Assembly (NCBI GenBank): GCA_016936755.1
Contig: JAFGXF010000060.1
Coordinates: forward strand, 1 to 64,000
From: Anaerolineaceae bacterium
GTDB taxonomy: Bacteria > Chloroflexota > Anaerolineae > Anaerolineales > Anaerolineaceae
Reading direction: 5' to 3'
DNA: 64,000 nucleotides
Shown here: one piece after another, positions 54,067 through 63,084 of the stretch
Layout of the letters: every line of letters begins with the position of its first letter
How positions within the stretch are numbered: the first letter of the stretch is position 1
Notes under the pieces: model-generated
Database searches by the model: none
Seen by the model: only the letters and a program-made list of their open reading frames with translations
What the model was told of the DNA's origin: nothing
Translations under genes and position numbers: made by a program

Positions 54067-56403
54067 ATGTATAGCGATGCCGGCCAGTCTAAACAACTTG
54101 TTAACATCACACTGATATTAAGCCAGTATCCAATACTTTCAAAAAAAATTCGCGCCCGGATGAGGCGCGAATTATTTAAACAGCAGCTTGTTGAAGAGAC
54201 GCATTTCGAAAAAGAAGTCAGACAAGAGGCTATCAAATCACAGGAAAGGGAAGGATTAGAAAACCCCTTTTTGGAAGAACCGGCCGAGATGTGGGAACGA
54301 CGGCTGGAAGTCACTCGGGATTACTTAACAGATCTATACTTTTCCAAGTTTATGAATCCGGAGCAATTCAATACACTGGTAAAAGAAGTACTGGGCGAGC
54401 GCGGAATTGAACATGAAACCTCTATTTTATCCATAAATCCGGAACTGGCCCCACAGAATCTGCTGTTTGAGCAGGCGTTGACAATTGAAAGCTATCAGAC
54501 CAGTAAACGCAGACGAATGGATCCGCGGCTTCAGGAAATAAAAGTGGTTTTGATCAAGAATTTGATCAGCGACCACTTGCCGTATATCAACATTGCCAAA
54601 GAATGGTTTACAATCTCTGATTTGGCTGAAATTCGCAAGCACAGGATCGGACCAGGGCGAATCGGCGGGAAGGCTGCCGGAATGTTGCTTGCCTCAACCA
54701 TCATAAAATCAGTAGGAGATAAAGAGCTGATTGACAGCGTAAACATACCCAAATCATTCTTTGTTGGGGCGGACCTGTTTTATGTGTTCATGTCAATGAA
54801 TAACCTTGTCCATTGGAACGATCAGAAATACAAATCAGAAGATCAAATGCGGAGGGATTATCCGCAAATTGTAAAAAAATTCGAGGACAGTAAATTCCCT
54901 CCAGAGATACTGGAGGAATTGGAACGTATACTTAATTTGGTTGGGAAAACCCCCTTGATTGTTAGGTCATCAAGTCTGTTGGAAGACAACTTTGGAGCAT
55001 CTTTTGTGGGAAAATACGAAAGCGTCTTCTGCCCAAATCAAAAAAGCACAAAAGTAAATTTAAGGGAATTATGTCGGGCAATTAAACGTGTGTACGCCAC
55101 AACTTTGAATCCAGACGCACTTCTTTATCGGCGCCGAAGAGGGCTATTGGACTACGACGAGAGAATGGCCGTTCTGATACAGGTTGTCGTGGGTGAAAAA
55201 CAAGGCAAGTATTATATGCCACAGACCGCTGGAGTAGCATTCAGCCATAACCAATTCCGCTGGTCACCACAAATTGAACCCGAGGCAGGGTTTGTGCGTC
55301 TTGTTTGGGGACTGGGAACACGAGCTGTAGATAGGGTTGGAAATGACTACCCGCGTTTGATAGCACTCAGTCACCCATTACTCTATCCATCCAATTCGAT
55401 TAAATCCATACGACGATACTCCCAGCAATATGTTGACCTGATCGATTTGGATGCGAATAAGTTTTGCACTTTACCGATAGGGAGCGTGTTATCGCCGGGC
55501 GACAGTACGGTTCGTCTTTTTACACAAGTTGAGCAGGATGGTTATATTCAATCATTGCTAGGTAACATTAAAACAAGCGATATACCCAACCTTATCTTCA
55601 CTTTTGAAGATTTCATCAAACAGACAAAATTTGTGCCGATAATGAAAAAGATCCTTGGTTTACTGGAAGGGCATTACCATGCGCCAGTTGATATCGAATT
55701 TACTGCCAACATCATAAATTTGACGCCTACAACGAAAGATGTTGAAATCACAATCGTTCAATGCCGGCCGCAGAGCAGATTAAGTGAATTAAAAGAAGTA
55801 AGAATACCCCCCGATTTAAAGAAGGAGGATATGGTTTTTTCTACCTGGTTTATGGTCCCAAGAGGACACATACCAAAGATACGATATATCCTTTTTGTCC
55901 CCCCGGAAGAATATTTCAAACTGGATACTTTGCAGGCAAGAAATGATATTGGCAGAATCATCGGTTCTTTAAACCAATCATTAAAAGACGAAACCTTTAT
56001 ATGCATTGGACCGGGCCGCTGGGGAACGTCCAACCCTGATCTGGGAATTTATGTGAATTATTCCGACATCTACAATGCAAAAGCATTGGTGGAACTTACC
56101 GGAAAAGGGCGAGGAGCTGTCCCGGAACCCTCGTTGGGCACCCATTTCTTCCAGGATCTACTGGAGGCACAGATCTACCCCCTGGTAGTAAATCTGGACG
56201 ACAGCCGGGCGTACCTCAACCAGACAATATTTTTTCAGTCACCCGATCAAATATCACGATTCCACAAAGATGCAGAAAACAAAAAGACATGTCTTAAGGT
56301 GATTGACATTACTGACTATAAACCCGAACATCATGTGGAAATAATGATGGATGATGAAAAAGGCAGAGCGGTTGCCTACCTGATGCCTGATATAACCAGC
56401 TGA
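54067..56403 (+). CDS. PEP synthase-like ATP-grasp protein of unknown function
   Basis: A 778-residue protein with a full PPDK_N (PEP/pyruvate-binding ATP-grasp) domain: GGKAAG at 200-205, IVRSSSLLEDNFGASFVGKYESVF around 298-321, GVAFSHN near 389, and VQCRPQS near 564. It lacks the phospho-His swivel and the PEP-barrel domain of PEP synthase. Instead it has a 190-residue N-terminal region and a C-terminal domain with CIGPGRWGTSNPDLG at 646-660. The reaction is unknown; it probably phosphorylates something from ATP. It is three bases after dnaN and ends 11 bases before parS. Confidence 0.8.
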   Translation: MYSDAGQSKQLVNITLILSQYPILSKKIRARMRRELFKQQLVEETHFEKEVRQEAIKSQEREGLENPFLEEPAEMWERRLEVTRDYLTDLYFSKFMNPEQFNTLVKEVLGERGIEHETSILSINPELAPQNLLFEQALTIESYQTSKRRRMDPRLQEIKVVLIKNLISDHLPYINIAKEWFTISDLAEIRKHRIGPGRIGGKAAGMLLASTIIKSVGDKELIDSVNIPKSFFVGADLFYVFMSMNNLVHWNDQKYKSEDQMRRDYPQIVKKFEDSKFPPEILEELERILNLVGKTPLIVRSSSLLEDNFGASFVGKYESVFCPNQKSTKVNLRELCRAIKRVYATTLNPDALLYRRRRGLLDYDERMAVLIQVVVGEKQGKYYMPQTAGVAFSHNQFRWSPQIEPEAGFVRLVWGLGTRAVDRVGNDYPRLIALSHPLLYPSNSIKSIRRYSQQYVDLIDLDANKFCTLPIGSVLSPGDSTVRLFTQVEQDGYIQSLLGNIKTSDIPNLIFTFEDFIKQTKFVPIMKKILGLLEGHYHAPVDIEFTANIINLTPTTKDVEITIVQCRPQSRLSELKEVRIPPDLKKEDMVFSTWFMVPRGHIPKIRYILFVPPEEYFKLDTLQARNDIGRIIGSLNQSLKDETFICIGPGRWGTSNPDLGIYVNYSDIYNAKALVELTGKGRGAVPEPSLGTHFFQDLLEAQIYPLVVNLDDSRAYLNQTIFFQSPDQISRFHKDAENKKTCLKVIDITDYKPEHHVEIMMDDEKGRAVAYLMPDITS

Positions 56404-56414
56404 CAGCGCAGGCA

Positions 56415-56430
56415 TGTTTCACGTGAAACA
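56415..56430. other. parS centromere site (ParB-binding)
   Basis: A perfect 16-bp palindrome TGTTTCACGTGAAACA, identical to the parS consensus of Bacillus and many other bacteria. It lies between two convergent genes. ParB loads here to organise origin segregation and SMC recruitment. parAB is not in the window. Confidence 0.95.
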
Positions 56431-56436
56431 ATGGTT

Positions 56437-58161
56437 TTATTGATCTTTCGATAACGAGGACAGGAGCTCATCCACAGATTGGAGTGTGCCTTGGCTGACA
56501 CCCCCCAACATTTGAGCTAGTTCAAGGCGACGCTGATCCCTGGTTAAAAACTCAACAGATGTAGTCGTTCGGCCTGATTCAACCATCTTTAATACTTTAA
56601 TATGCTGATCGCCATACGCCGCCAATTGTGGTAAATGTGTAACACAGAACACTTGGTGTTGTCTGGCAAGGGACCACAACTTCTGACCAACCACTAGACC
56701 AACACGACCACCAATACCCTGGTCGATCTCGTCAAAAATCAAGGTTGGAATTGAATCAGCCCGGGCAAGAACATTTTTCAATGCCAGCATTAAGCGAGAT
56801 GTCTCTCCGCCGGATGCTATTTTTACAAGAGATTTTAAACCCTCGCCAGGATTGGGGGCTACCAGAAACTCAACTTTGTCAGATCCAGTGGAGTCGAATG
56901 CGACCTTTCGCCCATTCGCCAGGGGAATTCCATTCGAATCATCCAATGTTTGAAAGTCCACCTGGAAGCGCGCGCCTGACATACGCAGGTCTGCCAGTTC
57001 CATCTCGAGAGCCTTCGAGAGCATGTCGGCCGCCCTTTTCCTTTGAGTGGATAAATCCTGATTGACTTTAGACAACTCGTTGATTAGCTTCTCTTGGGCG
57101 CCCTCCAACAAGGAGATTCGTTCTTCGGCGTGGGTGATGCCATCCAACTCTAACCTGGCTTTATGTAGATAGGCATTTACTGCGTTGATCTCGCCGCCAT
57201 ATTTTCGCTTTAATGATTGGAGTAATTCAAGCCGTTCTTCAACTTCATCAAGACGTTTGGGATTGAATTCGATTTGATCTTTATAAGCTGTTAATTCCCT
57301 GGTTATTTCGTTTAGGGTGGTTGCATAATTTTCTGCCATCTCCAGCAACCCACTCTTGGTTTCATCCGTTTTGGCAATATTGTGCAATGATAGTATAAGG
57401 CGACCGGCCAACTCTGTTATTGATGGAGCGTCGGGCCGGTTTTCCTCCAATAAGACGAGCGCCTCATTTGTAGAGGCGGCCAGGCCTTCGGCGTTGGATA
57501 GCCGCGTTCGTTCTGCCCGAAGAGTCTCTTCCTCTTCGTCGGATGTTAATCGGGCGGCTTCAATTTCATTGATTTGGAAGGTTAGAAGATCCACCCGCTG
57601 GGCAATTTCCTGTTCACTGCGCCGCAGACTTGAAAGTTCTTTTCGTACTTCCATCAGCTTGTGATATATCTCGACGTATCGAGCTCTGGGAGCTTCAATG
57701 TCTGAAAACCGATCTAATAAACCAAGATGCTGGCGAACATCCAGCAAGGAAAGATGCTCTGATTGCCCATGAATATCAATCAAATTGACGCCAAGTTCTC
57801 TGAGAAGGCCGATATTGACGCTATGTCCGTTAATTCGGGCTGTATTTCTGCCCTCCAAACGCAGATCCCGTTCCAGTTGAACATAGTTGGGATCGTCAAA
57901 AATATCCTCCCGTTGAAGAATGGCGTGTATTGACTCCCGGTTGGATTCTGTGATACGAAATGTGGCTTGTAAATTGGCATGGCTGGTTCCCGTCCTGATG
58001 TTGGTGGGGTCGGTTTTACCGCCGACGAGAAGCTCCAATGCATCCAGAATGATGGATTTTCCTGCACCGGTCTCCCCAGTGAAGATGATCAATCCATCAC
58101 TAAATTTTAGTTCCAAGAGCGGGATGATCGCAAAATTCTCAATTCGCAGTTCAAGTAGCAT
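56437..58161 (-). CDS. recN: DNA repair protein RecN
   Basis: A 574-residue SMC-like ATPase for double-strand break repair. Walker A GETGAGKSII near residue 35, a long coiled coil (about 155-360), ABC signature SGGETSRLMLALK near 445, and Walker B TLIFDEIDQGIGG near 475. A minus-strand TATTAT lies five bases before the ATG, so it may have its own leaderless transcript or be read from the upstream gene. Confidence 0.95.
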   Translation of the reverse strand: MLLELRIENFAIIPLLELKFSDGLIIFTGETGAGKSIILDALELLVGGKTDPTNIRTGTSHANLQATFRITESNRESIHAILQREDIFDDPNYVQLERDLRLEGRNTARINGHSVNIGLLRELGVNLIDIHGQSEHLSLLDVRQHLGLLDRFSDIEAPRARYVEIYHKLMEVRKELSSLRRSEQEIAQRVDLLTFQINEIEAARLTSDEEEETLRAERTRLSNAEGLAASTNEALVLLEENRPDAPSITELAGRLILSLHNIAKTDETKSGLLEMAENYATTLNEITRELTAYKDQIEFNPKRLDEVEERLELLQSLKRKYGGEINAVNAYLHKARLELDGITHAEERISLLEGAQEKLINELSKVNQDLSTQRKRAADMLSKALEMELADLRMSGARFQVDFQTLDDSNGIPLANGRKVAFDSTGSDKVEFLVAPNPGEGLKSLVKIASGGETSRLMLALKNVLARADSIPTLIFDEIDQGIGGRVGLVVGQKLWSLARQHQVFCVTHLPQLAAYGDQHIKVLKMVESGRTTTSVEFLTRDQRRLELAQMLGGVSQGTLQSVDELLSSLSKDQ

Positions 58162-58172
58162 GATAGATAATA

Positions 58173-58724
58173 TTAACGTAATTGAATGCCAGATAAGCGA
58201 CGATAACAGGTGGTGGCCGCGATGATGGCATATAACACTGGCCAGGCTAGCGAGAGCATTCCCATACCCATAACCGATAACTCAACCCCACCGACCAATA
58301 AAGTTGAGATCAAGATAAACAATATGGGGAAGGCAGTAAGTACGCCACCGATAAACGTGGAGAGACCCACCAGTTTAAATAACGTTCGGTTCCTGCGTTT
58401 GCGGATTGCAAAACGAACCGCTTCAGCGATTGCCATCCCAGCTAGGGGCGACAAGAGCAGTATAAAAAAGCCAATCAGGTCGGTTAACAAACTGCCCAGA
58501 AAAGAAAGGGTTGCAGAAACCAACAACGCTACAGGGAAGTCGTACCACCTGGCGGTGTCAAAGATCTTTTGCTGACCACGAATACATTCCGCACAGCGAT
58601 AGCCTGTTTCTGTGTGAATAGCACAGCGCGCACATATTGGGCGATCGCAACGATTGCATCGTAATCCGGTTTCTACGGAAGGATGTTTATAACAGAATTG
58701 AGGTTGTGGCAATTCGCTGCTCAT
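58173..58724 (-). CDS. B-box-like zinc-finger membrane protein
   Basis: A 183-residue protein with an N-terminal Cys/His-rich zinc finger (CYKHPSVETGLRCNRCDRPIC, later CAIHTETGYRCAEC) and about three hydrophobic segments (residues 65-95, 115-140, 148-172). The same finger heads some rhomboid proteases, but no catalytic Ser or His motif is visible. Function unknown. The ATG overlaps the nadK stop codon by four bases. Confidence 0.72.
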   Translation of the reverse strand: MSSELPQPQFCYKHPSVETGLRCNRCDRPICARCAIHTETGYRCAECIRGQQKIFDTARWYDFPVALLVSATLSFLGSLLTDLIGFFILLLSPLAGMAIAEAVRFAIRKRRNRTLFKLVGLSTFIGGVLTAFPILFILISTLLVGGVELSVMGMGMLSLAWPVLYAIIAATTCYRRLSGIQLR

Positions 58725-59617
58725 CGATGAGTTCCGGTAATTGGGTTGTATTCCATGTATTTTGACAGGATATGATAAAAGTATCCCGGTCCTTCGAAAC
58801 GAATCAGGGAAAGAACATGTCGGGATGCATTAACCTTAACGATATCACCTTCTGTCAAGGTGACGGCGGGTTGCCCATCAAGGCTAAGAACCGCTCCGTG
58901 AGTCGAGATGGCGCTGATACAAACAGACACCCCTTCTCCTAAAACGATTCCACGATCGATTGAAAGATGGGGCGCAACTGGAATGATTAATATATTGCGG
59001 AGATCGGGTGGCAGGATCGGTCCACCTGCAGCCAGGGCGTAGGCTGTTGACCCGGTTGCCGTGGCGGCGATCAGGCCATCAGCCATGTAGGAGGTTAATA
59101 GATAATCGTCAACTTGTGCAGTAATCTGGATCGGTCGGACAACACCACCGCGGCCAATAAAAGCGTCATTTAATACCGTCCAACTGCCCCGCCTTTGGGT
59201 CATATTGATTAACTCAACATCCAGCATCATCCGTTGTTCAATACGATAATTTCCAGACAATAAAGCATCCAGATTGTCTTTCCACTCGTTATGGTGGAGC
59301 TCAAAAAGAAAACCCATTCTGCCCACATTGACACCCAGAATTGGCAGATTAAGGGGCGCACATACGCGGCCGACGCGCAGTAACGTTCCATCCCCACCTA
59401 AAGCAATCATCAAGTCTGGCTGCAGGGAGTTGATGGCAGGTTGAAGCTCGCGATCAGAAAAGGATTTACAGACAATGTTTATACCGTGCTGGACCAGATA
59501 GTTGGAGATATTCTCCCCCTCCTGCTCAGCCTCTTTCAGTGAGGGGTGGTATACAATAATTACATTCCGAAGATTGATTTTTTGAATTCCGGGGTTTAAT
59601 ATGGAGGGCATGGTCAT
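58721..59617 (-). CDS. nadK: NAD kinase
   Basis: A 298-residue kinase forming NADP from NAD. The GGDGTLLR motif near 75 and NDAFIGRGG, then TATGSTAYALAAGGPIL, are diagnostic. The exact start is uncertain among GTG 59620, ATG 59617 and ATG 59611. It sits in a minus-strand run from the second ssb to recN, the recN-nadK linkage seen in many bacteria. Confidence 0.93.
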   Translation of the reverse strand: MTMPSILNPGIQKINLRNVIIVYHPSLKEAEQEGENISNYLVQHGINIVCKSFSDRELQPAINSLQPDLMIALGGDGTLLRVGRVCAPLNLPILGVNVGRMGFLFELHHNEWKDNLDALLSGNYRIEQRMMLDVELINMTQRRGSWTVLNDAFIGRGGVVRPIQITAQVDDYLLTSYMADGLIAATATGSTAYALAAGGPILPPDLRNILIIPVAPHLSIDRGIVLGEGVSVCISAISTHGAVLSLDGQPAVTLTEGDIVKVNASRHVLSLIRFEGPGYFYHILSKYMEYNPITGTHR

Positions 59618-59637
59618 CACTCAATATTGCGCATAGT

Positions 59638-60279
59638 TTAATTTTTGGTTTGTTTGAGTTGTTCAGATAACTGGCGCATGGTTTTTTCCAGATGTTGTTC
59701 GCGCAAACTGATGGTCAAATCCCCTCTGGTCCTCTCGATAATACCACGAACAAGATCGGTTTGCCTGCGCAGACCATTTGTTACTGCATCCGGGTAATCC
59801 ATTGTAATTAAACTGGAATATATGTCATCCATGCATGCCAGCAAACGTTCCGCTTCCTGTGAGTAACCCTGCCGGAGTATGTCCAGGCAGTGCCGGCGTA
59901 ACTCCCCGATGCATTCTGCCAGCCCATTCAAGTATGTGGCGTGTTCAACCCCCAGTGAATCGGGATCTGGTAGAGGTTTTTTTTCAATGATCGCGAAGGT
60001 TAAGCTTGCCTCGCAGAATTCCTTTAATGCATCTTGTGTATATCCGGCAAAATACAGATCGGGGAAGGACGCAAGGTTGCTTTTCAGTTGATTGACAAGC
60101 TTGTGTGTCTCGGCAATGTGCTCCTGCGCAAGGTCAACCTCTCCGCGATGGGTTGCCCGGATGGCATTGGCTGAGTGACGTGTTATGGCGCGAGCATGTA
60201 CCAGCGCCTGGTCGCGGGCACTGGTACACGCCTCCAGTGACTTGTTAATACGATCAATAATTGATGCCAGGGTATCCAT
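59638..60279 (-). CDS. Translin-superfamily protein
   Basis: A 213-residue all-helical protein of the translin family (nucleic-acid-binding rings in eukaryotes; archaeal and bacterial homologues poorly studied). Recognisable stretches: RDQALVHARAITRHSANAIR, then LYFAGYTQDALKEFCEAS, and GELRRHCLDILRQG. An AGAGG precedes the ATG at 60279; a longer frame upstream overlaps the DUF3467 gene and lacks similarity. It lies between DUF3467 and nadK and may bind RNA or DNA. Confidence 0.8.
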   Translation of the reverse strand: MDTLASIIDRINKSLEACTSARDQALVHARAITRHSANAIRATHRGEVDLAQEHIAETHKLVNQLKSNLASFPDLYFAGYTQDALKEFCEASLTFAIIEKKPLPDPDSLGVEHATYLNGLAECIGELRRHCLDILRQGYSQEAERLLACMDDIYSSLITMDYPDAVTNGLRRQTDLVRGIIERTRGDLTISLREQHLEKTMRQLSEQLKQTKN

Positions 60280-60283
60280 GATT

Positions 60284-60607
60284 TCAGTCCTCTGTTGGTT
60301 TCTCTGGAGGATGGACACCTTTAAATAGCGTGCTGGCCAGGTTGTTATCGCCTGGAAGTCGTATTTCACCAAATACAGATTCGAAGCGCTTAAGGTTATC
60401 ACCCAGTGCGTGGTAGAAAAGTTTGGCCCCAATAGGAGACATTAAAATGCGGTTGATGATCTCTGCAGTTGTGTCACCAGGAAGAAGTTGAGCAAAGTCA
60501 AAAACCAGCTCACCAGGAGAATGAGAGATGCGGACCAGATTGGCATAGCTGGCCTGCAATGTTTCGCGGCTGGTGAACTTGGGAACGTTTGATTTTGGTG
60601 AATCCAT
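60284..60607 (-). CDS. DUF3467 protein
   Basis: A 107-residue protein with the DUF3467 pattern (YANLVRISHSPGELVFDFAQLLPG, then RILMSPIGAKLFYHALGDNLKRFE). Family function unknown. It is separated by 14 bases from the second ssb upstream and by four from the translin gene downstream, so these three form a unit. Confidence 0.82.
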   Translation of the reverse strand: MDSPKSNVPKFTSRETLQASYANLVRISHSPGELVFDFAQLLPGDTTAEIINRILMSPIGAKLFYHALGDNLKRFESVFGEIRLPGDNNLASTLFKGVHPPEKPTED

Positions 60608-60621
60608 TGTCCTACTTATTA

Positions 60622-61038
60622 TTAGAATGGTATGTCTTCTTCGCTGGTTGATGGACTGGATTCAAATTCCTCGCCACCAGGCGCTTCGCTCTCTGTTCGG
60701 GGAGAAATGAACTTTACTGTAGTGGCAACCACCTCATAGCTGCTTCCGTTGGTGCCGTCTGCTCGCTGGAAAACGCGAGGCGATCCGTTGGTATCAGGTC
60801 GCAATCGACCCTCGATGAAAACACGCATCCCCTTGTGCAGATATTGATTGCATACTTCGGCGGTTTTTCCCCACGCTGTTATGCGAAACCAAATAGTCTC
60901 TTTTACCTGTTGACCGTCATTTGAGTTGTATTGCCGGTTCGATGCAACTGAGAAAGTGGTCACCCCCTGCCCGCTAGGCGTATAACGTAGCTCAGGGTCT
61001 TTTCCGACATTACCTAAGATAATAATTGTGTGAAACAT
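60622..61038 (-). CDS. ssb: Single-stranded DNA-binding protein (second copy)
   Basis: A 138-residue SSB with FHTIIILGNVGKDPELRYTPSGQ, WFRITAWGKTAEVCNQYLHKG and VFIEGRLRPD, and the canonical acidic tip EEDIPF that recruits repair and replication partners. Because of this tip it is likelier than the 48.5-kb copy to be the main replicative SSB. A GGAGGG precedes the ATG. First gene of the minus-strand ssb-DUF3467-translin-nadK-recN run. Confidence 0.92.
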   Translation of the reverse strand: MFHTIIILGNVGKDPELRYTPSGQGVTTFSVASNRQYNSNDGQQVKETIWFRITAWGKTAEVCNQYLHKGMRVFIEGRLRPDTNGSPRVFQRADGTNGSSYEVVATTVKFISPRTESEAPGGEEFESSPSTSEEDIPF

Positions 61039-61088
61039 GTGCCCTCCAGAAAGTAATGTGATTGATCGTTGTCCTCAGCCAATCCACT

Positions 61089-61967
61089 CTAATTGTAGTA
61101 CATAACTGTCCACTCGCAAGCATACCATAACAGGTATTTTTCCAAGTGCCGACTCCAATAAGACTCATCATGTACACCAATAAACAGGTACCATTCATGT
61201 GGAAAGTGTCTCTCGGATAATTGCCGTTCGACAGTGCGAGCAATATTCAATTCCGGATCCTGATCACCGATATCGATATAAATATCTGGTGCAGCCTGGA
61301 GTGGAATTTCATCTAACCAATCAGGTATATGTGAAAGATCATTGACGAAGACCGGCAGGCTATGTAAGCCGATCCTTGAAAACAAACGCCACTCAGTTAA
61401 ACCGAGATGCATCGCCCAGGCGGCACCACGTGACAGGCCGCCTACTGCACGAAACTTCTGTTCTGCAAGAGTGCGATAGTGTAAATCAATATGTGGGATT
61501 AATTCTTGAATCAACATACGGCCGAAGGGGGAGTCAGCTGGCTGACGCCAGTCCGGGTCATTTGGCAGAACGATAATGACTGGTGGAATCCGTTGATTAG
61601 TAATAAGTTCATCTGCAATCTTAGGCAGGCCGAGTTGTATCCACTGGTTATGATCATAGGTCTGGCCATGCAGCAGATAAAGGACAGGGTAGCGTACTGT
61701 CTGTTGATCAGCATAACATGGAGGCAGATATATGTTGAATTTCACCGGAGCCTGGTACAGCTCTGAATCCATACTTGTCTCAACAACTATTCCAGTGGAA
61801 TTGGAGCAAGCGGCAAGGCCAGGTTGTATGATAGATTTGGTGATTCCAGAATCGGATTTATTGATCCTGGCATTTATGGAATAGCAGAAGTGAGATATGC
61901 GCAGATTGGTCTGGGCGCTAAGACCAAGCAACAGGGTTAGTAGCAGCGTTATATGGAGTGAGTGCAT
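61089..61967 (-). CDS. Secreted alpha/beta-hydrolase esterase
   Basis: A 292-residue protein with a signal peptide (cleavage probably after LGLSA near residue 18) and an esterase-D/enterochelin-esterase-like domain. The nucleophile elbow is GLSRG near residue 175, with YLLHGQTYDHNQW as the oxyanion region and a C-terminal GVHDESYW holding the probable His. It cleaves some ester outside the cell, perhaps a polysaccharide acetyl or feruloyl group. Confidence 0.8.
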   Translation of the reverse strand: MHSLHITLLLTLLLGLSAQTNLRISHFCYSINARINKSDSGITKSIIQPGLAACSNSTGIVVETSMDSELYQAPVKFNIYLPPCYADQQTVRYPVLYLLHGQTYDHNQWIQLGLPKIADELITNQRIPPVIIVLPNDPDWRQPADSPFGRMLIQELIPHIDLHYRTLAEQKFRAVGGLSRGAAWAMHLGLTEWRLFSRIGLHSLPVFVNDLSHIPDWLDEIPLQAAPDIYIDIGDQDPELNIARTVERQLSERHFPHEWYLFIGVHDESYWSRHLEKYLLWYACEWTVMYYN

Positions 61968-62020
61968 ATATCAGGTGTTCCTTGACTGGATAGCGTCACA
62001 GCGATTATACTCGTGCCTGC

Positions 62021-62093
62021 CGGGGTGTAGCGCAGTTGGTAGCGCACCGCGTTTGGGACGCGGGGGTCGGCGGTTCAAGTCCGCCCACCCCGA
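62021..62093 (+). tRNA. tRNA-Pro (TGG anticodon)
   Basis: Acceptor stem CGGGGTG/CACCCCG, anticodon stem CCGCG/CGCGG with loop TTTGGGA (anticodon TGG), and T-loop GGTTCAAGTCC. The 3' CCA is not encoded. Confidence 0.95.
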
Positions 62094-62340
62094 CCTGTAA
62101 TTCATAAAAGCACAGTATATTATGACTCCCAATAAACCCATATCAACTAACCTGATGGATGAGGTGCCATGTTATGGTCCAAGTTGGCAGAATGCATATT
62201 GTCGGCGTTCTCCAACAATAAAACCACTTCGTTCTGTACTGTACCGGTAATATTGAGTACTTATGGCTGGCACCTACTCTGTCTTCGTAATGTTGATTTG
62301 ATTTTTCTGATAATACTGTATAAGTCCTCTGCTGTGATCC

Positions 62341-63084
62341 GTGAATAAACCACAAAAAGCGCCTTTTCTTTCAATAATCATCCCGGCACACAATGAGATG
62401 CTCAGGTTGCCCACGACCGTTGCCTGCGTGGATGCGTTTATAAAATCCCAAACCTATCTGAGTGAAATAATAATTGTTGAGAATGCCAGCACGGATACCA
62501 CGTATGAGCTGGCAATGGAGATGCGCAAGACAATCAGGAATCTTCAGGTTTTGAGAGAGCCGGTGAAAGGCAAAGGCCAGGCGGTTAAACGAGGCATGCT
62601 GGCTGCACGCGGAGAGTACCGCTTGATTTGTGATGCAGATTTGGCCATGCCGGTTACGCAGATACACAAATTCATCCCTCCCGCATTGACAGATTTTGAT
62701 GTTGCCATCGCCTCACGCGAAGCAAAAGGGGCTCAACGATATAATGAGCCATTATATCGACATTTGATTGGACGCGTATTCAACTATCTGGTGCGAATTC
62801 TGGTATTGCCTGGTCTACAGGATACCCAATGTGGGTTTAAGTGCTTCCGCGCAGGGGTGGTTGAGCAAATTTTTAAACGTCAATCCATGTCAGGTTGGGC
62901 GTTTGATGTGGAATTATTGGCTATAGCGCAAGAACTCGGGTATTCCATTCGCGAAATTCCAATAGAGTGGTATTACGGACCTCACAGTCGGGTCAGGTTG
63001 ATAGTAGATGCCCCCAAAATGTTCAACGACTTGATCAAAATAAGAGTCAATTTGCGGCGAGGTGTCTACCAATTAAACACGTGA
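62341..63084 (+). CDS. Family 2 glycosyltransferase, dolichyl-phosphate-glucose synthase-like
   Basis: A 247-residue GT2 enzyme: LSIIIPAHNEMLRLP at the N-terminus, ENASTDTT, RLICDADLAMP (DxD), then GLQDTQCGFKCFR and GWAFDVELL, typical of polyprenyl-phosphate glucosyl or mannosyl transferases. No C-terminal membrane helices, so it works at the membrane face. The start is GTG. It overlaps the rnhB start (GTGA). Confidence 0.85.
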   Translation: MNKPQKAPFLSIIIPAHNEMLRLPTTVACVDAFIKSQTYLSEIIIVENASTDTTYELAMEMRKTIRNLQVLREPVKGKGQAVKRGMLAARGEYRLICDADLAMPVTQIHKFIPPALTDFDVAIASREAKGAQRYNEPLYRHLIGRVFNYLVRILVLPGLQDTQCGFKCFRAGVVEQIFKRQSMSGWAFDVELLAIAQELGYSIREIPIEWYYGPHSRVRLIVDAPKMFNDLIKIRVNLRRGVYQLNT

